Shown here one piece after another: positions 54,947-64,000 of a stretch of DNA of 64,000 nt; position 1 is the stretch's first letter, and the number at the start of each line of letters is the position of its first letter. The stretch is from Tubulanus polymorphus. Lineage: Eukaryota > Nemertea > Palaeonemertea > Tubulaniformes > Tubulanidae. A program made the position numbers and the translations under genes. The stretch spans positions 9,836,501 through 9,900,500 of the forward strand of contig NC_134031.1 in the NCBI RefSeq assembly GCF_964204645.1. Direction: 5' to 3'. Below the pieces are notes generated by a model, which searched no databases, was not told the origin of the DNA, and worked only from the letters and a program-made list of their open reading frames with translations.

Positions 54947-57605
54947 GAAAAGCAGAATCCAAGAACATGTCTATCGCACTTTTGAGCCCAAACGTCTACT
55001 TTTACTTAGTAGCCACTATAGAACAATAAGCAATTAACGATATCGGCTACTTTTCCAGTAGTATACATTTCAAAACCGTCACTCTGAAATTGTATTCCTT
55101 TCAATTCAGTTGGTTTTCTATGGTGGCTGTTTCGAAGAGTCGAATATAGAAAAGTGACCATTTTAAAACATCTGGTTTCGATAGTGCACACTAGCAGTAG
55201 AGGTGACTGTAAAACCACCGATCTGTAAACAGTGACTTTGTGATAGTAACTCCTACCCTAACAGCTACTTTCAAAACACATCGTTCCTAAAAGTCAACTA
55301 TTGAAAAGTGACCATTTTGAGATGGCTTGGTAATTTCCTGTTCAAAATAGCAGCATCGGTTAAAGATTTGCAGTGATACGTGAGAGGTTAAAGGGTACCG
55401 TTAAACCCTATATGCTTTGTATACAGAACTCTGTATGCTTTGAATACAGTTCTGTGAATAGAAAATCAAAGTTTTTGAGTTGCTAAGAATCCCCTAATTT
55501 ATATTACGCTCAACAAAATGGCAATATCCAATTGATTTATATAACATCATCATGGATTAAATCCATTAATACTAATACATATTGTGTAGTGCCAGTGCTA
55601 ATTTCAGGGGCGGATCCAGGGGCATGTTTTGACCATGTCGACCAATAAAAAGGGTATATATTGTTAATTTAGGGCGGAAAGGCATATCAGCAAAATTTTT
55701 TTAATTTAACTTCCATTAGAGCTTTCTGAGCATCTCTGAGAGGCATTAAGTCAAGAAACATAGGTTATATATCTAGGAAAAATATCTATTGTGTATCTCG
55801 GGTGGTTAACACGGCAAATTTTGAAAAAGAGAAAAAAAATTAAAAGGCACTTTGAAATTCCGACACGGTGGACACAGTCTAAATCCGCCCCTGAATTTAG
55901 AATTTTAAGATTTTTGTTTTACATTTGCGATTATAAAACATTCTGGTGCGTTCATACATCTTTGATTTTGTAGAAAAGAAAGATAAAAGAATATATTTGT
56001 CTTTTAGGCTTAGTTAGTTTTTAAGGAGAGATGAATATACAAATAAAATCATATGGTTCATAGAATTAATTACGTCCTATTTATCTCATTATCTGGATGA
56101 AGACTACACAAAATATTCCGAAAAAAATGTATCTAAAATACTTAGAATTAACCTTGAATTTATTGTTCATTTCGATACAAACGATTTTTAAGTAATCCAT
56201 GCTATGTTCACTTTGTAACGCTGTTCTCTGCTTGTTCGTTAATGAATATTGAATCATTTTATCGCTTGCTAGAAGTGATTCCCTGATCCAATCTTATTTC
56301 ATAATTATACAGTTTGGTTGAAATGAAATTACAAACTTATTATAAAAGATCCCACGATTAGCGTATAATAGTGCTGTGTTGAGACGTTCACGTAATTTTG
56401 AAATCAGCAATTTCATTGATAGAAAAAAACTTCGTTTGGCTTAAGACGTTAAAGAAATGTGATAGGCTGTAATTTCAGTTTCACATACTTTCCTACTTTT
56501 TTGAGTAAATTGTTTATATAGGTTATAAAATACCCAGAGGCAGCTATCGGTCAGCAGGTCACTCACACTGGCTAACTAGACAGTGATCGATGAACGATTG
56601 AACAAACTGCATTGGCCACCAAAAGACCACGAACCAAAAGTTTTACCTCTGAGTAATAATAAACTTAGCACCGCAATATCTCTATTTGACTTTATTTCAA
56701 GGTGCCAATAAAATAATACGCCAAAATGTACAATGTTTGAACTTCGCTGAATCGATGAACCAATGAATCGCTGAATTATAAGATAATTATCAGTTTTTTC
56801 CAACTTACCTCTTTTTCACAAATTGTCGTAAAATAATAACTGCTAATATGTGGCACCATATTCGCAAATAAAATTCGCTATAAATGCAGACCTATGCTTT
56901 GAAATAGCTGCATTTGTTAGAATTGAATTCTTCATTGAATTATATCGCCATGAAAAGAAGGAAATTTAGATTTATCTTAAAACTACACAACTATTGACAA
57001 TTTGTAAACAAATTTAACTCCAATCTCGACTTTTATTGGGTAGAGTTGGGAATCGCTCATAACATTTCACATCCTCAGAGAGTATCTTCAATATCTTCAG
57101 ATCTTAACTGAGTCACTCTATACCCAAAACTATAGCGTGTCAGTGAGTAGAGTTTTCACTATAGTTTCTGAGTATGTTTATATTGTCACGTATCACTGCA
57201 AATCTGAAGCATGTGTTGCTGCAGTGTATTTATAACAGGGAATCTGGCAAGCAATCTCAAAATGGTTACTTTTCAATAGTTGACTTTTAGGAACGATGTG
57301 TTTTGAGAGTAGCAGTTATGGTAGGAGTTACTATCACAAAGTCACTGTTTACATACGGGTGGTTTTACAGTCATCTCTACGTGTTTAAAAATGGTCACTT
57401 TTCAATAGTAGACTCTTCGAAACAGCCACCATAGAAAACCAACCGAATTGAAAGGAATACTATTCCAGAGTGACTGATTTGAAATGTATACTACTCGAAA
57501 AGTAGCCGATATCGTTAATTGCTTATTGTTCTCAAGTGGCTACTAAGTAAAAGTAGGCGTTTGGGCTCAAAAATGCGATAGACATGTTCTTGGATTCGGC
57601 CTTTC
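54947..57605. mobile_element. Long-TIR non-autonomous DNA transposon, copy 2
   Basis: Same family as 31881-34460, with the same ends and long arms, flanked by AAAT (54943-54946 and 57606-57609). The interrupted E4 gene reads continuously across the insertion if one AAAT is removed, which confirms the 4-bp duplication. This copy holds an extra block at about 55670-56460 absent from copy 1. Confidence 0.88.
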
Positions 57606-57609
57606 AAAT

Positions 57610-57835
57610 GCTCAAGCGTTAACAATTGCTGATTCTATAATAGTTATAATTGCAGATACCATTTATTTAACAAAAAAAATTTAACGTCAATTGGAGGAAT
57701 TTATTTTTGTTTTTCTAAATAATCAATTCTTAAATTAGATGAAGTAACTGCTAATGTTAATTTTAAAATATCATTTATATCAAATCTATCAAAATAAACA
57801 TTTCGTATTTTAAATACTTTTTTTAAATATCATTG
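57610..57835 (-). pseudogene. E4 gene fragments: start of Gly-rich gene and the preceding ORF
   Basis: 57835-57720 reads VYFDRFDINDILKLTLAV, the gene also at 30344-30470. Further on, the minus strand leads into the 5' part of the Gly-rich gene, ending at the transposon. Confidence 0.55.
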
Positions 57836-57839
57836 TATA

Positions 57840-58270
57840 TCCAACAGTTCCAACTGATTATAATGTTCCATTATATAATCCATTTATGATCCACTTCTGA
57901 TACGCCATTTATCTAACAAAAATTACCATCTTCAAAATATTTTTTTAATTTTTATTATTATTATTTCAACATTCATAATATTATTAGTTGAATTTTCATA
58001 TATTTTAGTTATTATTTTTTTAATATCATCAATAATAAAATCTTCATCTAATTGGTAAAATTCTAAAGATTCTCTAATTAAATCATAAATTTTTTCTACA
58101 TTATAAGTTTCTTTATTTATTGTTGTTTCATAATTAAATGTTGTTTCATTATAAAATGTAGTATTTCTAATATGCGTTATTACATCATTAATATCAAATT
58201 TCATTTCTTTTTCACGTTTAAAATCAAATCCAAATTATATGCTCGGTCCAACATTTATATTCATATTTAT
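57840..58270 (-). pseudogene. E4 acidic helical protein
   Basis: The longest frame (58204-57932, 90 aa) starts MKFDINDVITHIRNTTFYNE and ends IIIKIKKIF. Upstream, after one stop, NINVGPS precedes FGFDFKREKE, so the original start lies at about 58266. The E3 copy is 31302-31705. No family recognised. Confidence 0.6.
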
Positions 58271-59041
58271 ATAACAAAAAAGTTACTCTTTACATCTTAT
58301 AAAAGATTAATAATTCATAAATTACAGGAAAATTATTTAGATCATTAATATATCCATAATTATTTCTTATTATGTACTTTCGCTTTAGCGAAGTCCATCT
58401 TGTTATACATATGAAACTTTCTTCCTTTGGTACAAAATAATTCCCAAACGAGGCTTAGTTTCTCTTCGGAACGTTTAAAACATACAATGCAGTAATAGAA
58501 GCTCTGACCCTATTGAATTTCATCGGAATCCGTTACTTATTTAACAATTTACTTATTTATTTGTTGTTGGAACTACATTTCGTCTCGGAAGAACGAATGC
58601 CCTTTTACGTATATTCATGCTTCACACACGTGCTCGTCACAGACTCGCTGCTATGTGATGTATCGATCTGTGTATGTATATGACAAGCGCCTCGTGCGTG
58701 GCCTAGTTTAAGTTTTCCTGGAAATTGCAAATGTTTCAACTGCCAAGGCTTCGTCGCGGCTAGCCGTGAAAAGCAGTGAATTTTATAGAAGTGCAGTAAA
58801 ACTGGGAAGTTGGAAATTGTTCAATTTACGTAAATAAATTGTCTTTCAAGCTTCGTACACAGCGTATAGAAATCGTCACACCATGAGTATATTTGAGTGG
58901 GGAAAGCCCGCTACCGTGTATATTCATGAATCGTGAATGCAGTTGTGTGTGATGGAGATCGTATCAATAGACAAATGTTAATGAAAACTTCTGGATTCAA
59001 TCAAGGGGGACATCTTAGGCTTTTTTGATAACTTAATAGTA
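58271..59041. other. No gene recognised
   Basis: Mixed-composition DNA interrupting E4 between the small genes and the polymerase. Confidence 0.4.
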
Positions 59042-59445
59042 ATTTATAATAGCATAGCTGTCATATACGGCTCCACGTCCTCGGATGGCATGTGTTTTAG
59101 GTGACAATTCAATCCAATTCATTATTGATCCTTATAATTCCCAAATTAAATTTTCCAAAGTTACGCATTTTAAAATGAGAAAATACAACATACAAAACAC
59201 ATGCATAATTCAGAATAACATAAACAAGTTTATTTTAAATGACATTTAGAAATATTGAGTGACAGCCAAATCGGGACCGGGCCAGCTGTAGGCCACACGA
59301 TATGCTCCAAAAGTCAGACATTAGACGAGCTCCCCTCAGCCATGGAGGCAATGAAGTTGCAAACCAGCTTAGAGGCAGAAGTGAATGAAGTCGGACGCAA
59401 GTTATCAATTATTGACAATCTTCAATTTTCAAGAATTTCAAATTT
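59042..59445 (-). repeat. LINE 3' end plus flank, inverse of 46556-46975
   Basis: Same arrangement as at 46556-46975: a repeat flank (59042-59107), then the LINE 3' tail (59107 on), then a match to 17930-18080. Confidence 0.7.
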
Positions 59446-59446
59446 C

Positions 59447-59548
<102 letters not shown>

Positions 59549-59559
59549 TAATGTATTAA

Positions 59560-61375
59560 TTTATATTCATCATTTGCTTCAAAATACCTATCTCCCATGG
59601 CACCACTAATTCCACCTCTCATTGATTTTTCAAACAATAATACCGTATCTGGTTCTTTTATTAAATCTTATTCTACATTTGTATATTTTAAACCACATTG
59701 CCAGGTTAAACCAGGACTTGAATAACAATTACAAGAATCAACATCAAAATGATTTAAATTAATTTCTCTTAATTTTTGAAATATATCAGCCAATATCAAA
59801 ACATCTGATTTTGAATATAAATCTACTAATTCACCATGGTTTTCATCTTAAAATGATTCCAAATATTTATTGTTCTTGTAAAAACTTCATCTTTTATGTG
59901 CTAATTTTTTAATTGATCATAAAATTGTTCTTATAATAATTCTGCTTCTTTAAAATCAGCATGTGTTTTGTAAAATGAATTGGACCTTTATATCTCGATA
60001 ATTTAAAATCTTGTTCATTTGGATGATAATATCGCGTCATTATAAAATCATTATCAACTGAACTTTTTGCTGAGCTATCCAATGAACTTGCTAAAAATCT
60101 ATACGAATCTAAAAATCTAAAGCAACCAATTGAAATAAAATGTTATTTTCAGATGTTTTAGCTAATAGTTTTAAATCATATTATCTCACATTTTCATCAT
60201 TTGTAACATTATATTCTTCTATTTCTTGATTAATTTTCCTGATAATTGTTTTAAACTAAATGAGTATCATATCCTGATAAAATATATTGGTACGAAATTT
60301 ACTTCTTTTGCTTGTTGATTACAATCTTCATGAGCAGCTCGATATTTTTCATTTAAATGATCATGATCTTTAACTTTTTCTCTCAAATAAATCAAAACAA
60401 TAACAACAATGAGTTGCATTATTAAAATCACTTCATCTTCTTTTATCATAACTTTTTTAAATTTTTGTTAAATAATTGTGTAAAATCACTTTCTAATTAT
60501 TCTATTACAAAAATCATTTACTACATTTTCACCTCTAAAAGATATATATTAACTTTTATATGGAATTCAGGATGATTTGATTTTTCATAAATTCCCTATG
60601 CAGCAGCTCTTTGGTGGTATTTTTTGATTGTATTTATAATTAACGGGTCTTGAATTGTATCTTCATTTAATTATTTCCTTTATCCATTGATTTTAATAAT
60701 TGCTTTTTATTGTATATTTCATTCTATCTTGATCGGTTAATTATTTATTCAACGATTCAAAATCCCCATAAATTACAAATGGAACTATATCTTTAAATTT
60801 ATAATTTGTAAATATTAATTTATAATCTTTTTCTGTTTGCATGATTAATTTTTTATATTATTACATAACTCTTTATGTTTTAGTAACGCATCTTCAGTTC
60901 TAAATTTAGATAAAAATTTTCTACATAAATATGTTTTGTTATGACTATTAAAATCACTTTCTGTTCTAACGAGTGAATCTATTTGTTTTAACCACATATA
61001 ATGTTCATTTTGATCTTTGTTATAGTATAATAATTCTATCGAATTCTTATCATCATAATGTTGTGTTGAATATAAAGCTTCTAATGTATAATCTTTAATA
61101 TTTTCACCTCGTGTCTTTGGTAATTGTATTAATTCGAATACATTTATTCTTACATTATCAACTTTTTCTATTTTAGGAATCATTTTTATAGTTACTGGAT
61201 ATTGATCAATTTTATGTGTTTCATATTTCCGATAATCTGTTATTCTACAAAGATTTTCCTGAGTTGAGTGTAAACAAATAATAATTGACAATAGAAAACA
61301 TTTATTATCTTCATTTTGAACATGTATAACTGATTTTGTTGGAAATGGTAATTGAATATGAGAATATAGCTGCAA
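59560..61375 (-). pseudogene. Protein-primed PolB of E4, N-terminal and exonuclease half
   Basis: The open frame 61375-60845 (176 aa) has NEDNKCFLLSIIICLHS, RINVFELIQLPKTRGENIKD, NEHYMWLKQIDSLV and a Cys/His finger (LCRKFLSKFRTEDALLKHKE). Then, in broken frames: ExoI region (about 60770), ExoIII-like SKSDVLILADIFQKLRE (about 59795), CNCYSSPGLTWQCGLKY (about 59700) and [19 protein letters not shown] (about 59600). The palm is cut away by the AT microsatellite. The well-kept N-terminal ORF is typical of invertebrate virus-like PolB proteins. Confidence 0.85.
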
Positions 61376-61626
61376 AGCAGCGATGACGGGTTTTCTGCAA
61401 AGTCATTCACTAGGATGATGGGAATTCTAGTAAATTGAAATACTGATACATAGAATAAAATGCATTAACAGATTAAAACCTAATATGCAACCACTGTGTA
61501 AACGTCAAATGTGATACAGCTTTGAAACATACGCGGACATACAATCAACAAATATGAATTTATTCGACCAGGCATTTATTTTGGCATTCAAACATCATCC
61601 TGTATTATCACCACGCTTAAAATGGA
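61376..61626. other. No gene recognised
   Basis: Between the truncated polymerase start and the inner end of the right inverted arm. Confidence 0.4.
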
Positions 61627-62096
61627 TCTGTCCTATTAAGAACTCATCTTAAGCACCTGCTGAGTCAATAGATTGAGTAAATTTACAGATAAGAACGTAT
61701 TATGATTTGGAATAGATTTAAGAAGTTAATCTTTTTATTGAAATATTTGAATAAATACATATATTGTAGTGTAGATCCAATCAATAAATTATGAATTGCT
61801 TTGGTCTGAGTCTCGACCGAGGTTGATTTCGGCTTTTATGTTTCACAAATTCTATACCGATAAACAATTTATACCTGCAAGATGTGTGTAAATGTCAAAC
61901 CTATTCCACCAGTTGCGTGTGTTTCATTATAAACGAATCAATGATATGCTTTGTAAATATGATGTAATAAAAATAAATTTGAATTTGAATTCGATTTGAA
62001 CAGGAGAATCAAGAATAACTTGTGTTTTTTCCACTTGTCTTACGTTAACAGTTCCAGAGTTTCAATTACAATCAAATCTAAATTGGCTAAAAGTAC

Positions 62097-63146
62097 TGAT
62101 CCGCAGCAAGATTTCGTAGTAGCTAAAAAATGTTTGTAATGTTGATTTTCTGTATCCGTTGGTGGTTATAAATGGGTGTCAGACAACAAACGATGTAGTA
62201 AGCAGGTTGTTGTTTGATGCTTTAATCTATCGGCGCTGTTCATAGATCAGCCTGGTGTAAAAATAATTCTTTCTCGGTTCTTCTGCTGCGATATCTGGCA
62301 AAAATTTTGAATCTTTTGTAAAACTTAAGAATAGTCGTAACCGTATTTGGTTGGGTCGGAACAATGAATTGTATTAATAATGTGGCTCGTGAAGGGATCT
62401 CGCTGTACCGTACCGTACTGTGATGAAAAAGAAGTTTTGAAAATATATCTAATTTGAGTAATCTGATTGTTATTTAAGAACAAAATGTTAATAATCGGTA
62501 AGTTTTAGGCAAATTAATTTGTATTAAATGTTAATACTAGCTCTCTAAAGTTTCTCTTGTTGTATACGTCTGTTGGTAATTCGCAAAGAATAGTTGTTCT
62601 TTCAACGATGATAAACATTCCTTCCGCGTCATGACAGGTTGGAAGGAAAAAGTTAGTTTAGCAAATCAGTTTTGAAAATAATTTTAAGATCAGCGAATCA
62701 TTAAGGCTAAATTCTACATGACCAAAACAGTCATGACAGTTAGGTTGCTGCTCCTTGCCAAAAGTCGGGTGGGAGAGTCGGCATTCTATGAATGCTGATC
62801 TTTCTATAAAAGGGGCTCGCAGTCTTGGGAGAGCAGACACTCGATAGATATTCGATAGAAACTCGATAGATACTTGATAGAAGCTTGTTTGGGACTTGAT
62901 TCAGGACGGGTTACCAGCAGGAGAGTACAATATGAACTTAGAGTTAGGAACTGGACTGTGTTTTAACTGGAAAGCTTACATTAATTATCAAGGTAAATAA
63001 AATTCGTTTTACTATTATTATATTCATTCAAATTTCCGGCATTCTAGTTTTTTCTTGGGTTTGTGCACGGACACATTCTCTCGCCAGGGACCGATCATCG
63101 CTTTTATTAAATAACGGCTAAGGAGAGGATTGTGACCGGTGTATCA
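62097..63146 (+). mobile_element. Solo LTR of an LTR retrotransposon
   Basis: 1,050 bp, starting TGAT and ending ATCA, flanked by GTAC (62093-62096 and 63147-63150). The other arm shows the uninterrupted GTAC site at 54185-54188. A TATA box (TATAAAAGG at about 62805) is followed by short CTCGATAGA-type repeats (62840-62885), and AATAAA lies at about 62996-63001. The 4-bp duplication fits a Gypsy-type element. The plus orientation is assigned from the TATA and poly(A) signals. Confidence 0.8.
62803..62811 (+). promoter_or_regulatory. TATA box of the solo LTR
   Basis: TATAAAAGG, about 190 bases upstream of the AATAAA signal. It divides the LTR into U3 and R/U5 parts. Confidence 0.6.
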
Positions 63147-63822
63147 GTACATAGGACTAAATGAAATGAACTGTTAGTCACTGCATACCTATTCCAGTGT
63201 TATGTCGATCGTGTTTAATCACTTTGATTGAGTGGAAAGAATCAGATCTTCTATGGTGCAACATCGGCCAAAGAGTGATATCTTGGTGTTGACTGTCCAT
63301 GGCCATCTAACTTCATGCGTTTGACATTGGAATCAGCATCATACCCACGTGAACTGCAAAATATTCACACAACTTGAAAACCTATAGTACATGTATACAG
63401 TAATCAAACTTTCACCGATTTTTGGATATTTGAATGAACGTTAGGCTTATTTCAGTATTCTAAAGCAGGAAATAATAAGCCCAATCAATAGGCCCTATTC
63501 CTATTGGTACAATTGTATAATGCGTACAGCTGTACCATACACTTATCAGTCACGATAAATCGGAGAAATCGGTATACCAAACCTATGTACAGCTAAATGT
63601 ACAGGCCTACAATGATCTCTGGTATACAAGCCGTGACCACATGAGCGTTTTTTTTTTATCTAGATTTGACTATTAATGTCATCAGGTCAGAGAAGGCCTG
63701 GTTAAATTTAATCACATGGCTAAAATCAATTAGTCTTTCTGCCTGTGAATACTTCAGTGTATTGTTTTAATAATATCGAGTGAATAGTGCATAGACTGAA
63801 TTAGACTTTGGGCTAGTCCTGA

Positions 63823-64000
63823 TCAAATCCTATCCATTCATATCCTATCAAATCCTCACCCAAAGCCTATTCTTTCACGCATGCGCGTATGTAGATTATA
63901 GGAAGCAACGTACGGCGTTTGTAGGGAACTCACGTTAAAAAAAAATATGGAAAATATGTAAATAACAAAAATCAACATAATTACAAGAGGGTTTTTGACG
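63823..64000. other. No feature recognised
   Basis: Begins with short ATCCTATC-type repeats, then AT-rich sequence to the end of the window. Confidence 0.4.

Larger units (their letters stand above)
61627..63822 (-). repeat. Long inverted arm, right, with solo LTR inside
   Basis: Reverse match to 53543-54608, split by the solo LTR at 62097-63146. Confidence 0.85.

Overview
The window looks like nuclear DNA from an invertebrate animal, probably marine; this is an inference. It contains one recognisable host exon (a glucose/sugar transporter of the SLC2A/GLUT type, 41122-41262, with AG/GT splice borders). Almost everything else is nested, decaying mobile DNA: BEL/Pao, Ngaro/DIRS-like, LINE, PIF/Harbinger and several non-autonomous DNA transposons. 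Nothing resembles a bacterial operon.

The main theme is a family of very AT-rich, virus-like (Polinton/Maverick-like) elements. They encode a protein-primed family B DNA polymerase (PolB), small C2H2 zinc-finger proteins, a short membrane protein and several unrecognised proteins, some possibly structural. At least five pieces are present: E1 (1830-3600, continuing at 23974-24050), E2 (24671-30343), E3 (30344-40350), E5 (44301-45130) and E4 (54570-61375). A sixth element at 46322-50672 has Polinton-type ends: it starts AG, ends CT and is flanked by the 6-bp duplication ATCGTC. Nearly all coding regions are broken by stops, frameshifts or later insertions. The exceptions are two intact ORFs at 47687-48523 and 48697-48918.

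The most notable signal is in E2. Its PolB is split exactly inside polymerase motif C (YxDTDS) by a ~351-codon intein (28387-27334, minus strand). The intein has splicing blocks A, B, F and G and a two-motif LAGLIDADG endonuclease. E1 carries the same PolB position without the intein, so occupied and empty sites lie in one window. The E2 intein looks dead: its first residue is Phe instead of Cys or Ser, and it has frameshifts.

Layout. 1-1829: nothing recognised. 1830-3600: E1. 3601-23973: a PIF/Harbinger transposon inserted in E1. Its Myb/SANT gene has an intron swollen by a Ngaro-like element (4695-16657), which itself contains a BEL/Pao retrotransposon (9335-15633), followed by a LINE (17165-20450). 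23974-24660: E1 remainder and unassigned DNA. 24671-40350: E2 and E3, with insertions at 25198-26027, 30474-31301 and 31881-34460. 40351-44300: a dispersed repeat, the transporter exon and intron-like DNA. 44301-50672: E5 and the 6-bp-TSD element. 50931-53173: a TTAA-flanked element with palindromic subterminal repeats. 53543-63822: ~10 kb bounded by long inverted arms and containing E4, a second copy of the long-TIR transposon (54947-57605) and a solo LTR (62097-63146) inside one arm.

Limits: family assignments come from reading motifs, not from searches. Boundaries of decayed pieces are approximate unless a target duplication is given.
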